Below, in pieces: positions 1 through 12,539 of a stretch of 64,000 nt of DNA; position 1 is the stretch's first letter, and every line of letters starts with the position of its first letter. The notes under the pieces were generated by a model. The model saw only the letters and a program-made list of their open reading frames with translations, did no database searches and had not been told where the DNA came from. Origin of the DNA: Mastigias papua (taxonomy: Eukaryota > Cnidaria > Scyphozoa > Rhizostomeae > Mastigiidae); assembly GCA_964019165.1 (NCBI GenBank), contig OZ025270.1:11627150-11691149 (forward strand). Direction: 5' to 3'. The position numbers and the translations under genes were made by a program.

Positions 1-53
1 AAGATGCTTGCCCGGAAAGCAAGATATCCGTGGTTCGATTCCCGGTGGTGGCA
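1..53 (+). tRNA. truncated tRNA-like sequence (possible SINE head)
   Basis: The window opens inside a tRNA-like fold. An anticodon-type stem CTTGC/GCAAG encloses the loop CCGGAAA, and a Pol III B-box-like GGTTCGATTCC lies at 32-42, followed by a plausible 3' acceptor strand ending in GCA. Base 33 of the loop would be C instead of the near-universal T, and the T stem has mismatches, so this is more likely a tRNA-derived repeat or pseudogene than a working tRNA. The 5' half lies outside the window. Confidence 0.4.
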
Positions 54-145
54 AGTTTTAATTTTCTCCTGATTTTTCTGAGAATAATAATGTCTCTGTC
101 TGCACTGAAAAAGGAGAAATCTTGGTTACTCGCAAGCTACTGAGT

Positions 146-312
146 TCATACATACATACATACATACATACATACATACATACATACATACATACATACA
201 TACATACATACATACATACATACATACATAGATACATACATACATACATACATACATACATACATAGATACATACATACATACATACATACATACATACA
301 TACATACATACA

Positions 313-374
<62 letters not shown>
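146..374. repeat. (CATA)n then (TA)n microsatellite
   Basis: About 195 bases of CATA tetranucleotide repeat, with two interruptions reading GATA, run directly into about 34 bases of TA. The long frames across it on both strands are repeat artefacts (YIHT and MYVC periodicity). Between 375 and 743 I see no gene, only the hairpin at 455-495. Confidence 0.95.
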
Positions 375-376
<2 letters not shown>

Positions 377-454
377 ACTAAGATTAACCACTCTGTAGGA
401 AATAGTGCTCGATGACGGGGTACAGAGCTCTATATGCAACTGGATTGTCGATCC

Positions 455-495
455 GATCTTCAGGCAACTCCTATTGCCAGAGTTACCTGAAGATC
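455..495. repeat. imperfect hairpin, 15-bp arms
   Basis: GATCTTCAGGCAACT at 455-469 is repeated in inverse as AGTTACCTGAAGATC at 481-495 with one mismatch and an 11-base loop. It could be a small MITE remnant or a structured RNA segment. Nothing else supports a function. Confidence 0.55.
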
Positions 496-743
496 ACATC
501 AAGCGAGAAGCTTCTAGCGCATGGAAAATTGCATAGATAATGCTGGAGAGCACTTTCAAAAGTTATAGATAAAGGTGTTCGGCTATTTCAATTCATTGCA
601 TTAAATCCGAAAGCCTATTGAATGTGTCTCATATTCTATGCATTATGCATATATTTCCTTCCCTTTCTCATAGGCAAATGTGTACATCTAAAAATATATA
701 ACATATATCAAAATCAAATTTTTAGATGTATACATATGTATAC

Positions 744-816
744 AAATCACCTGTGAATGTCCCTGATTCAATGGCTTCCTGACGTTCATTTTCAATGCTG
801 ACATCACTTGCAGCTT
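744..816 (-). other. exon-like cassette, copy 1
   Basis: On the minus strand a CTTTTACAG acceptor-like signal is followed by an open frame containing the peptide [13 protein letters not shown] diverged copy with the same frame and acceptor lies at about 14311-14386, while the flanking bases are unrelated. At the position homologous to the copy 2 donor there is no GT here; a GTATAC lies two bases earlier. I do not recognise the protein family. It may be a decayed duplicate exon or a piece of a dispersed repeat. Confidence 0.35.
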
Positions 817-885
817 CTGTAAAAGTTTGTTAGGAAGTATGTGCGCTTATATGTATAACTACATATCCACACAAAAACACATGCA

Positions 886-1133
<248 letters not shown>

Positions 1134-1648
1134 TAAATACTAGGACTGTAATCATTGCACAGAGAGAGATAAGAAAAGCCAAAGAAGCACCTGAACACAG
1201 TCCCTTGTTACTATAAAACTGTGATTTATCACCGTTTTGCTCGATAGCTAGCTAGTTGTGTTTGAGACTGGTTTGAGACTATTGAGACATGACCAGTAAA
1301 GTTTGATCATTTATAGTTTGATTATTATTTCTGCCCACAGGAACATAGCACTTACATAAATTTTACATAGTTTTTTGTCTTCGAATATTAAAGATTTCAT
1401 ATCTAACTTCTGAAAGAGCTTACTTTGGAGAATCAAATTAATATAAATGCATTAGCTCTTGACAAGATTCTGCCAAATGACCTAAACCGGCAGGCCCAGT
1501 ATACCTTCAAAACTTAAAAGACACTGAAATACTAAAACTAAGCTGAAAAATTATGCTATTGCTTTCTTCTATCCTCCATCAAACAACGAGCATGCTACCC
1601 TCCCTTGTCAGCTATAAATAACAACCATCTGTAAAAGAAACCTCTCTC

Positions 1649-2058
1649 CTTTGGTCTATCGTCCAGCAAGGGGGAAATACTTTGAGCCAATCAGCTCATT
1701 TGTTTACATCCTTATTTGCCAATGAAAATGCGTAAAATACAATAGAAAGTGAAGAGAAAATCAGTTTTGATCAGTTTCAGAAACAGAGATGACATCGTAG
1801 GCTTTTTCTGTATAAAAACACTCTTCATACATAAAGCTGGTGTTGCATGAGATATTTCTCTCCTCCGGGCAGAACTTTAAATTTTCATGTTAGCAGAAAG
1901 ATTTTTCTACAACTTTACAGCTTCCCTTTTCAAAATTTTACTGCAAACAGGTGACATGACGTCCTATAGTTAAAGCAATTTTCCCAGTATTCAAATAAAG
2001 ATGTAAACAAATGAGTTTATTCGCTCAAGACATTTCCTCCCTTGCTCTAGTGACCAAG
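1649..2058. mobile_element. non-autonomous TIR element (MITE)
   Basis: Bases 1649-1715 and 1997-2058 are inverted copies over about 60 bp, including the shared cores CTCATTTGTTTACATC and GCAAGG(G/A)GGAAAT. The 280-bp interior has no coding capacity. No convincing target-site duplication is visible, so the superfamily cannot be named. From 2059 to 2700 nothing recognisable is present. Confidence 0.7.
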
Positions 2059-2717
2059 TACCAACTCCCAACACAGATGGTAACTACCAAAAATTAAACG
2101 AAACAAGCCATTTCTTTGTATTTTATAAGGCTTTATGCTATGATTTTGAAAAATAGGCCTTTCTAAGGTAGCCCATGAGTTTTAGCTGGAAACGATGCTG
2201 GTTATTCGTATACTATTGTTGTCAACTTTACAAACCCGAGCTTCTTAATAAATTTGCATGGACATCTTTCCCCTTCTTGATTAATGCTTTTTAAGCGACC
2301 ATCTCTAGGTCTGGATAGGAAAAAACTAGTTCTTCTGAAGTTCTTGTACTTCCATATTAAACTGCTATACTGAAAACCAGAAATTACTGCAATTTATGAA
2401 CAGTAGATTCCGCTTTTTCTTTTATATTTTGACAAGTTGTGCTTTATCTGATATTCTTATGGTCTAGATACACTTCTTTAAGATCCATTTAAAATGCAGA
2501 AGAAATGAACGCACAGACCTTCTATTTATGAAATATCATGTATGTACTGCAAAAAATACTTTCCCTGCCGAAACATTAGTCACAGGGCTCATTGATATTC
2601 CGACAAGAGTTGTGGCTTTAGCCAACAAGCTAAAAATCTCTTGTAATGGATGCCATTTTGGGTCAGACTTCGCAATGTTGAAATTTCTTTAATATTTTAA
2701 TACCATTTATACCATTT

Positions 2718-4832
2718 ATGAACAAATGGTATCAAATAAAAAAGGAGTGTTCAGTTAAACTCATAAAACTCATCATGGGATTCTGTGATAAGATAATCAG
2801 TGAAACGAAAGCCAGAACGAAAGAAATTGAGCAGAATATAAAAGAAATCTTAAACGAAGAATCCTTCATTCAACTGAGAACTACAATTGAACGAGAAGAA
2901 GAGCTTACATGCTCTCGACTCAAAAGGAGGAAGACAAAAACAAGTTACGTTATTGTATAAACACTCGTGATAACCAAGACATAGACATGAAAGTTGCTCA
3001 CCAATAGTAACGAATTTACTGCAAATCAACGGCTAACATTTAAAAATACTGAAAATGCCGTAACCTATTCGGGTATATTAAAGAAAGGGATTGACAAGTT
3101 GCCTCTAGACACTTCCAGGCAACCATCAACAGAAGCAACATATCATTCAACTGTAACTAATACATAGCCAAATCAGTGCATCAAATTCAGATCACTGAAA
3201 CAAAAAAAGGGCAAACTGCCTCCTTTCAAAATGTGGAGGGAGGCAACAAAACTCTGTCATACCTAGTAGAGGGTATTGTATAAGTCACCGAAACAACGAA
3301 TATATTATGAGAGCAATTAGCTACCCTGTTGGACAAACAATCGAAGACCCATCTGGAAATGTAATAAACCAAACAAATAAAAATTTACTAAACATGAATT
3401 CAAACTTGAATAAAAATCTCAACTATTGCCCACAACCAAGTCTATATAATAAAAGCAAACAAAACGCGTACTTTGGAAATGAGCCATTGAATAAAGAAGA
3501 GTTTTTTCTATGTAAAAAGAGTGCCTGGGCACCTTCTAAAATATCACACGTGATAGAAACCTTTATTATTGCCGTAAACAATGACTTTAGCGATGCTCAG
3601 ATGAAACCTCTCCGAAAGATAATATCACTTAGGGAGAAAGACGAGCTCTAAAAAGTCTCCAGACAAGAGAAGACATTATTATTACGAATACAGGTAACGG
3701 AGGAGCAGTAGTGATCTGGGACACGAAAGACTATTCTGAGGATCTGAGGAAGCGGAACATCAGTTGTACAAAGAAATGTTATTCAAAACTAAAGTTAAAT
3801 CCCACTGAGAAGTACATGAAGTAAATTAAAACTTCCCTCCAGAACTTTAAAACACAGGGATTGATAGAGAATAAGCTTGCGGACAGTCTCATTCCTGGCA
3901 CAGTTAGAACAGCACGATTTTACATGCTTCCATAGGTCCATACGCGGAATAATCCAGACAGGCCTGTAATTAGTTCTTCATCTTCAGTGAAATATCAAGA
4001 CATGTTGATCATCTTATACTAAGTAGTGTAAAGAAATTGAAATCCTATGTAAAAGACACAATTGATTTCATCAGCAAAGTAGAACCACAACCACCGGTTC
4101 CAATGCAATCAATCCTAGTCTCAATGGACGTCAAGTCCCTTTACACAAGCATTCAACACAAGAAGGACTTGAAGCTATGAAAGAATCACTAGAAATCACA
4201 TCATCTACCTTACCGACTACAGCCATCTTGACTTTTATGAAATTGATTTTAACACTTAATAACTTTGCCTTTAATCATCAAAACTTTCTACAAATTAAAG
4301 GTTGTGCTATGGGCACTAAATGTGCACCTTGCTATGCAAACTTGTTCATGGGAAAATTTGAAGAAACATGTATTTATCCAAAGATACGTAATCCCTTCCT
4401 ATTATATCTACGATAAATTGATGATATGTTCATGATATGGAAAGGGACTAAGGAACAATGCCCATCAAACAGTCAAGTTTGGACATTCCACAGAAACAAA
4501 CTTTCTTGACATCACAGTCTACAAAGATAGTGATAGAAAGCTGAGGACGAGGCTATATGGTAAACCTATCGATAGATCGCCAGAACTTTCTCCATTTGAA
4601 ATCTGAACGTCCGCCAGCACTTAAGAAAAGCCTCCAATACAGTCAAGCATTGCGAATAAGAAAAATATGCTACAATGACAGTGATTTTAAACAAACTATA
4701 CCCAACTAGAAGAGACTTTCCAGCGGAGGGGATACAATAAGAACTTCATAGATGTGCAAATAAGAAACGTGGTTACGATAGCTAGGAGAGATCTGGAGGA
4801 AAAATAAGAGAACCACCAACTCGAATTCCACG
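2718..4832 (+). pseudogene. Penelope-like element, 5' and RT portion (broken)
   Basis: Degenerate frames in order read like a Penelope-like reverse transcriptase. There is a charged N-terminal segment (2718-2960) and a segment with NLNYCPQPSLYNKS and FIIAVNND (3307-3651). After it come TARFYMLP (about 3908), MDVKSLYTS (about 4124), the hallmark IKGCAMGTKCAPCYANLFM (about 4297), a decayed YIDD-type box reading IDDMFMIW (about 4418), and FLDITVYKDSDRKL (about 4502). Stops and frameshifts are frequent. The order and motifs are diagnostic of Penelope-like RT and not of LINEs. The element stops abruptly at 4832, where a hAT transposon begins, and resumes at 7855. Confidence 0.85.
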
Positions 4833-7800
4833 CAGGGACGCCGGAGCCAAGATAGGGCAGGGGGGGGCAAAAAATTTAAAAGGGCATTTCCATTGGTTAG
4901 ATTCGCGCATACCTGTACGGCAAGGTTACCCTTAGGAAATTTTAGCGTATGCTACGCCAGCTAGAATAAGCAGCCAATAAAATGCCAATGTTTGAAAAGT
5001 GCTTTCAATTTTTAACAGAACCAAAAATTAGAATGTATTTGTTCGTTTTATTGTTAAAATTTTCCAAAGTAATTCAATCTCGTTTCTGTCCTTTCTGCAA
5101 ATTCCATAGCAACAGATTTGATATTCACGCGGCCCATATCTTCTTTCTGGATGTTCGCAAACATGATATGATTTAAATGATTTGCGCCAGTTGAAGCACG
5201 TAGCCATGTTTTCAATCGCCGCATGGCACTAAATGTTCGCTCACAAGATGCTGAACTGAGTGGAACTGTATAATACAGTTTTATCATTTTGTGTACTTCT
5301 GAGCACTGAATCTTTGCGGATGGCATAGAGTTGAAGATCTCTGCTATGGTGGATATTCTTGTAACAGAGGTGAGTTCCTTTTTTCGATCGGCATTGTAGA
5401 GGCCAAGGATTGTGGGGAGGTCATCTAGCTGGGTTCTCAGCAAATCTTTATTCAAAAGATCATTCCTCAGGTTAGCTATGGAGATGCTTCTTTCTTTCAT
5501 TGAGTTGAACAAAATTTCTTCAATGCTTTTGACAAGAGAGAATTCCTCTTGATCAAATCTGTCTGTAAGACTGACAGTTACTGCATCAATGGCACCATAA
5601 AATGATCTTCGCATGAGTGCTACCTCCGTTTCATCTGATCGTTCAGGTAAGCTGTCTGTGAGCATAACACTGTTGTCGTTAAACCGTTTTGGCACTTTTG
5701 ATGGACGTGGTTCTGATCCAGTGTGAAGATCTCTTACTCTTGGAATTGCGCTTGCTTCATCAAGGATGCGGTTAAACTCGTTCACACTTCTTAACTCTTG
5801 AAGCCGCTTTAAAACATGTCGGATAGAGTATAAAGCGTAGTCTGCAGAGATGTCAATTGCTTGAAGTTCCCTCGAAAGTTTTTCTAGCAAGCTGAGAATT
5901 ATTCTTGTTGCATTTAGATTGAAAAGGACATCCAGGGAAGAAAATTGACGGTTGAGTATTCCTTTTATCTTGACTGCAGTGTCTTTAGGAATCGAAGGAT
6001 CTTTCCTCATATCCTCTAAACTTTTCTGCAACTCAGAAAATTTAACAAAGACAATATCCGCAGCTTTCACTCTCGTTGTCCATCTTGTTGCTGACAGATT
6101 TTGTAGTCGAAGGACTTTGTAATCTTCAGTTTCCTGTTCATAACTAAAATCATTTTGGATTTTTTCGAACAGCAAAATGCGTTTTGGGTATGCACCAATA
6201 ATGGCATATAGCGATTGGCATAAATCAAGAGAAGACGACAGCAAGTTGCTGTTCTTGGTTGCATCTTTAACAATGAGCTCATTACAGTGAGCAAAGCAAT
6301 GGACGTAAATAGCATTTGGAGCCACTTTTGCTTTGAGCTTCTGTGATAAAGATTTCATTGCCGCTGCCCCATCGAACCCCATTGCAGCCATCATTTTGCC
6401 ATCCAAAGAAGTTCTAATCAGAATATCTTGTATATAGCCAAGTAGTGCATCAGAAGAGAGACCATCTGAGCATTCGTATATACCTACAAAATTTTCAGAG
6501 ACTTCGTATTCTTCACTGCACATTCGTACGGAAAAGGAAAGTTGTTCTTTTTTGGTGACATCTGACGATTCATCTGCAAGAATAGCAAAAAAGCTTTTTT
6601 CTAGGATCGCATTTAATAGTTCTCTGCGGGCACGTGAAACCAGCATTTCTTTCTGCTCATCTAAAATATCATGTGCACTCGTATAGTGTTTTTCGTTCAA
6701 GAGAATCTTGAGGCCTTCGTCCTGGATAGCTTTATCAAGATTGAACTGATAGATATTTGATTCGGCGTGCGTTTTTCCTCGAATTGCAAGCCCTTGACGT
6801 AAAAGAGTCTTCATTGTTTGAAGATGCGAGATTAGTCCTTGCTGGCGAAGACGCTGTTTATCAAGTTGCATCGAGTTGAAAGTTTGTGCAATAGAATTTT
6901 CTCCCCTTGCCATCGTTGCACATGCTGCATTGTGGGACGAAGATTCTTCGTGTTCCTTTAGTTTTTCTGTGGCTTTCTTCCAATTGTTGAACCCCTCTCC
7001 ATATTTGCAGTCAAAAACCCCATGTTTTGCACTGTGAGTGCTACACGTTGAACAGAAGGCTTTTTTCTGCTCTCTGCCATAACATAACCAAGGGTACTTG
7101 TTCAACCATTCTGATTGAAAATATCTCCCGCCTTTTTGACTATCTTCCCGGTCTTTTGCAGAAAAGTCATTAGCGTCTTTGATATAGGTATTCGAGATGC
7201 TAATGCTCGGTTCTATTGACTCATCATCATTTTTTGCTTTCAGATGTAGGCACAACTGAGGATGTACCCAGAATGACAAAGGCATTTGCCTCATCTTTCT
7301 TACTCTTATCATTGACTTTTGCACGTGGAACTGTCTTGAAATAGGATGAAGGAATTCTCGATTGTCCCGGGAGGGCAACTGCAGCAGAAAGCTCTTTCGC
7401 GACAGACTTTTTAATTCTATCTGCTCTTGGCATCGTGGAGAAAGAACTTATTCCAGTTGTTCCAGCTCAAAGTAATTTGTTTACTTCATGAGAACTTTTA
7501 AAGCGAAGCACACAGCTGGACCAGCATGTGAAGTTCCTGATTCGAAAAGTCGAATTTCGAATAACTTAATAGCATTATCTGTTTTGTCAACATCTATTGT
7601 TTTGAGTAAAATAGAATATTTGATGGATGTGAGCGGAAGAGATTGTTGTTGGTGTCATATCTACGTCTGTTTATCCGCTAATAAGTGGTTGTCATTGATT
7701 TCAGGGTACAAAGACTTCCTTCCTCTTTAAGTGAAAGAAACGTATTAACAATTGTAGTCTTCTCTAAAAAAGGGCACATTTGCCCCCCTGCCCCTCCTGG

Positions 7801-7854
7801 CAAAAGGCAGGAGGGGCGCTGCCCCCCTCATACCCCCCCGCTCCGGCGTTCCTG
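4833..7854. mobile_element. hAT DNA transposon inserted in the Penelope-like element
   Basis: The two ends are inverted repeats typical of hAT elements: CAGGGACGCCGGAGC at 4833 and the complement of CAGGAACGCCGGAGC ending at 7854. G/C-rich subterminal runs follow, including a hairpin at about 7790-7815 built on GCCCCTCCTG/CAGGAGGGGC. The transposase occupies most of the interior on the minus strand. The flanks are the two halves of one Penelope-like frame. The expected 8-bp target duplication is not seen (ATTCCACG on the left, CTCATAAC on the right), so the termini may have been altered after insertion. Confidence 0.82.
5054..7433 (-). CDS. hAT transposase, ZMYM1/TTF-finger type, one frameshift
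   Basis: A 774-codon frame (7378 to 5054) encodes a hAT-family transposase. It has an N-terminal TTF/BED-like zinc-binding region with Cys and His residues (CSTCSTH, about residues 108-114), a DUF4371-like core, and a C-terminal dimerisation region. Catalytic positions are visible: D269 in ADESSD, D336 in GFDGAAAM, and E713 in SCERTFSAM, with a conserved ATRW box between them. A more natural start is MPRADRIKK at 7433. That frame reaches a stop at about 7230 in an A6 run, and shifting by one base there enters the long frame. One A-run indel therefore appears to be the only lesion. Family members run about 700-900 residues, so this gene is close to complete. It cuts and pastes the surrounding element in the nucleus. 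Confidence 0.9.
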
Positions 7855-8520
7855 CTCATAACTACATTCAACAGAACTCTTCCACCATTAAGTCAAATCA
7901 TAAATAAACATTGGAGCATCCTAAAAATTGATCGTGACTTTAGTGAGGTCTTTGCAAACAAATCCATTATTTCATACAGACGGAACAAAATCTCAGAGGT
8001 TTTATTCGCAGCAATACTATAAAAAATAACACCAAAGTCAAGAGGAAAGACAGATCTTTGTGGAGAAACAAATTGGAAATTTCCAGCCTTGTTTTAGCAA
8101 AGAAGGGAATCTGTGCTGTAAACAAATCAAAACAACGTCATCGTTTAAGAGCGATAAAAGAAATAGATTACATCTGCCACGACGTTGACTGTTAAAGTAT
8201 GATGGTAAGTTATCTGATGGGATATGACCTTTGCAGTGGAAAGCAATATGTCAGAATGAACACGTACAGGAGTGATGTATGGCGCAATAATGGTCCTTCA
8301 TGTGACAGGCTTTTCCAACTTCGGGGTCATGACTTTAACAAATACGCGAGATTCACTATTATTGAAAAGATTGAACAGCCTTAAAATAACACGGCAGATC
8401 CACGTGCGCTCTTAGAAAAGAAAGAAGATGTATGGATGAAACGATTGGAGACAATAAAACCTAATGCACTGAACACTGGCTTCAATTACTTTTATAACTT
8501 AACAGGATGTATAAAATGAT
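7855..8520 (+). pseudogene. Penelope-like element, 3' portion with GIY-YIG remnant
   Basis: The reading resumes after the hAT insertion with ITTFNRTLPPLSQIINKHWS and ISYRRNK, the linker seen between RT and endonuclease in Penelope-like elements. A decayed GIY-YIG endonuclease follows: YLMGYDLCSGKQYV (about 8210), RGHDFNKYARFTIIEKIE (about 8323), and WMKRLETIKPNALN (about 8434). The second catalytic motif reads YVR instead of YVG, and stop codons are present, so it is inactive. GIY-YIG downstream of RT confirms the Penelope assignment. From 8521 to 8840 only AT-rich, probably untranslated sequence is seen. Confidence 0.75.
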
Positions 8521-10746
8521 ATGTAATTAGTTTTCTATCCGCTCCTTTCGTCTGGACACCATGACTTCACAATTTTATTACTTATACGGCTTAGATTGAT
8601 ATAGCGTCAGATTTTATTATTTATATGCATATATACTATTCGGCACCATCTCCAAACTTTCTCCATTGGTGAAAATATCTTAAAAATTTCTGTGCTGTAT
8701 GAAAACCCGCCTAGAAGACTCAGAATCTGCTTTCTACCGTTACTTATTTTCTAATCACAAAACACTGAATTCCTCTTAATAGCTTCGTTCCAATATTTCA
8801 CTCTTTCCATAACATCACACTTTCTTATGGCAAGGAAAGAGCATTGATAATTGTGGGGAGCATGGGGTCAGCTTTGCGGTCAGTAACTCCTGCGTAAGAT
8901 GGTTGAGGAGGGCAATAAGGGATAGCGATGACTATGCCCTGACATCCACAACAAAAGTAAAGGATGGATTCTACACCAATGTAAGCAATGTCATCAAATG
9001 CATTCCTAGTTAAGAACACCTTATCCTCCTAAGTAATTTCAATGCTAGAGCGGGTGCCAGCTGTTATGCATGCCATTCCTGCTTTCGTTTGCTGGCAGGT
9101 TGAATGGCGATGAACAGCATATGCTAAGTTCTAATCAAACCACAGTCAATGCATAACTAACAATGTCTTCCAAGCGAAGCCACATTACAGAATGTCCTGG
9201 GAGCATCCACGCATCAAGCACTGACAGCCCGTTCACATGGTCATAGTCAGGCACTAAAGCTTCGAGCATGTGCTTCCCTGTTGCACTTATCACATCACAG
9301 ACTTTGATACAAGTCATTCACCGGTGCAAGATCCGTCATTTTCTGTTGACCATTGACAGAGTGCAGTCTATGATACTTGAAACCATCTCCGTGAAAGCAT
9401 CTAATAATATGCACTTGCTGCTTTTAGAACGAAGACCTACCGGAGCTGTAACTGGTTTGATGTCAATTACCTAGATACGACCCCAGACATTGAAGCAAAA
9501 CAGGCCTCTTTCATAGAGCACAAGGACTCAACAGGTGCAAAGACCCTCCAAGCATTTAGATCGGCTAGAAAAAGTGGCAGCGGACAGCAAGAAAATGTGC
9601 CAACAGGTGCTGGTAGGATCTCAACCATGACATCTAGATTGCGGCAACAACAGGTAGCACCAGAGGCATATACAAGATCATCAGGAATCTCTCGGGCCAA
9701 CCCATGCCAATGCAGCAGTCTTCAAGTGTAGCAGTGGAAAACTGATCATTGACAAATGCAAGTAAAAGATGGATGGAACACTTTTCTGAGCTCTACTCCA
9801 AGGGGAGCAGTGTTGTCTCCATAGCAATTGATACAATCAAGTCCATTACCAGCATGGAAGAGCTACAATGCCTGCCAAAAGTAGTTGGGACACCTACACG
9901 ATTGTATTGATGTCCAACTCCTGCCGCTTCTCCGTGACACACATTAAAATGTAAACTCCCCCCCCCCCCCTGAAACCTTGTTGATTCGATAGTGAAAAGC
10001 AGTAGCTTTATAAACACGCATCACTTTTGGCCTTCGAGTTGCTCACATATGCTTCATACAACATTGTTTAACGGGGGAAGGGGATGCTATAGCGCATCTA
10101 TAACGTAAATCATAGGAAGTGTTCCAAGACTTTTGGCAGGCATTGTAGATGCTCAACCATCCATGGTTCAATTTAACAAAGCCATTGATAGCCTGGTCAA
10201 TGGCAATGCTCCTAGGACAGATGGCACCATTCAGGTTGTATCAAGTGCTGAAAAAACCACCCAACTGCAAGCACTATAAAATGCTCTATCCCAGTGCTGG
10301 TTGGAGAGAAGTGTCCCACAAGACATAAAGGAAGCAATGATCATCAACCTGTACTAGAAGTAAGGGGAAAGGAGAGACTGTGACAATTACAGAGATATTT
10401 TCCTTCAGAGCATCATGGCTAAAGTATTTGCACTAGCTGCACCAGCTTGTCTTCAATGGCTGATCAAAAGAGTCTATCCTGACTTTCAATGTGGATTTCG
10501 AGCAGAAAGTTCCACACTGGGCATTATTATTTTCCTCCGTCATCTCCAGAAAAAGTGCAAGGAACAACAGAAATCTCTCTACATTCCTTTGAAAGATTTA
10601 ACCTTTGACTTGGTAGTCGTGAAGGGCAGTTTAAAATCCTCATGAAGATCGGATGCCCCTTGAAACTTCTCAGCATGAACAGATCGCTTCATAATGACAT
10701 AAAGGCTACCATTTAGCATGATGGCAACAATACCGCGGTGTCAATC

Positions 10747-10983
10747 AAGGGTGTGATCTTGCCCCAACACTCTTCATATTTTGCTCTCATCCAGAAGCAT
10801 ACACTTAGAGCCTCGTCCAAAGGTGAAGGGTGTGATCTTGGTCCCAACACTCTTCATATTTTGCTCTCATCCTGAAGCATACACTTAGAGCCTCGTCCAA
10901 AGGTCAAGGGTATGATCTTGTCCCAACACTCTTCATATTTTGCTCTCATCCTGAAGCATGCACTTAGAGCCTCATCCAAAGGT
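10747..10983. repeat. three tandem copies of a 79-80 bp segment of the RTE RT gene
   Basis: Units begin at 10747, 10826 and 10906, each starting AAGGGT(G/A)TGATCTTG and containing CCCAACACTCTTCATATT. The segment corresponds to the catalytic-palm GCVLAPTLF-type stretch of the LINE RT. Because the period is not a multiple of three, each copy shifts the frame. Confidence 0.92.
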
Positions 10984-11170
10984 GTGTATGTAGTGAATGT
11001 AAACACTGTAGCATAGGCAATGTTTCATCTCAGCAAATTGTCATTCTTATCCATTCATCTACATTCAATTTCCGCAAATCTTGCAAGTCATCCATTCACA
11101 CCTCCAATTCAACGCAAACAAACAACCTCTACTTCACATCATCTTGACATCTCCTTTGCTTGCCTCTACT

Positions 11171-11359
<189 letters not shown>

Positions 11360-12539
11360 TTGTGTTATGTAATCAGCCAGAGTAGAGTCAAAATTCATTC
11401 AAAATATCGTCTTCTCCTTCTGTCTCCACGTTCTCTGAAAGCTAAATCATGATACCAGCTCAACAACGATCAACGAAGGATGTCACCTAACGAAAAGCAG
11501 CTTATAGGAAGCAACACCTCGAGTTCCTATATATACTTGCAAATAAGATCATACGAGAATCTCTATAACATCACCAGACTCAGAGCAAACATCAAGAGCA
11601 AACATCAAGAGCAAACATCAAGATTCTAAAAATCACCATTAAAAACACGCTCTCTCAAAACGGTACTGCAGTCACCGCACACTCTGAACATGAGCTCTAG
11701 TGTCTGATGGATACATTCTCTTAAGTTTGAATTAATTTTGGTTTGACTACAAGCCTAAAGAAGACAAATGTAATGGGACAGGATATGGATACAGCACATG
11801 TCACCACCATTGATAACTATCAGCTTGAAGTGGCTCAGCACGGGTCACCTAACGTGGTTCTGCCATCACTGATAATCTACCTCTGGACGTTGAAATCAGC
11901 AAGCGTATTGGCAAAGCAGCAATAAAGGGTCTAGCTTCTTTTGCATTATAGGACTGATATACCCGGCATGTTTCTGCCTTTATCAATGAGGAGCTGAATA
12001 ACCTTTAGAAAATTAGCATTTCATACACATTCTAGAATATGAATTATTGGATTATTGGTGATAACTTGAGAAAAGACTTTATGATCGCAGATTTATGTGA
12101 TCCCAACAGGGCCTGGGAGAACTCGCTTACACCCATAACAAAAGTGGTAGTACAGATGCCTGCTTCAATAGCACTCTCCTATATGGGAGCGAAACGTGGA
12201 CAGCTTATGCTAAGCTGGAATGACAGGAGAACAGGTTCAGCATGCAAATTCCTCGACGCATTCTTGGCATCGGTTGGAAGGAAAAGGCGCCGGACACAAA
12301 GCTTGGACATGTGCACCGTATGGAGGGTGGACAAATCATTAAGGCCTAAGGATATCATCTATGGCGGATTTGCCTCTGGCAAATAGCTCCGAAGCCCTCC
12401 TATCAACGTCCCAATACAAATATTTGCTAGCTTAAGATGAGGTAAGACGAACCATTTACAGCAAAACTCTACAATAAGTAAAATAAAAGGAAATTCTCAA
12501 AAAGAGAGAACGAGGATTACACGTGGAATATAATTTCTA

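Noticed and set aside
58..439. Long frames on both strands across the (CATA)n tract
   Set aside because: Pure tetranucleotide-repeat translations (YIHT/MYVC) with no unique coding sequence. The same applies to frames over 827-1216, 11020-11452, 21801-22226, 34887-35716 and 45412-45560.
6067..6315. 82-codon frame inside the hAT gene
   Set aside because: Out-of-frame shadow of the transposase on the same strand.
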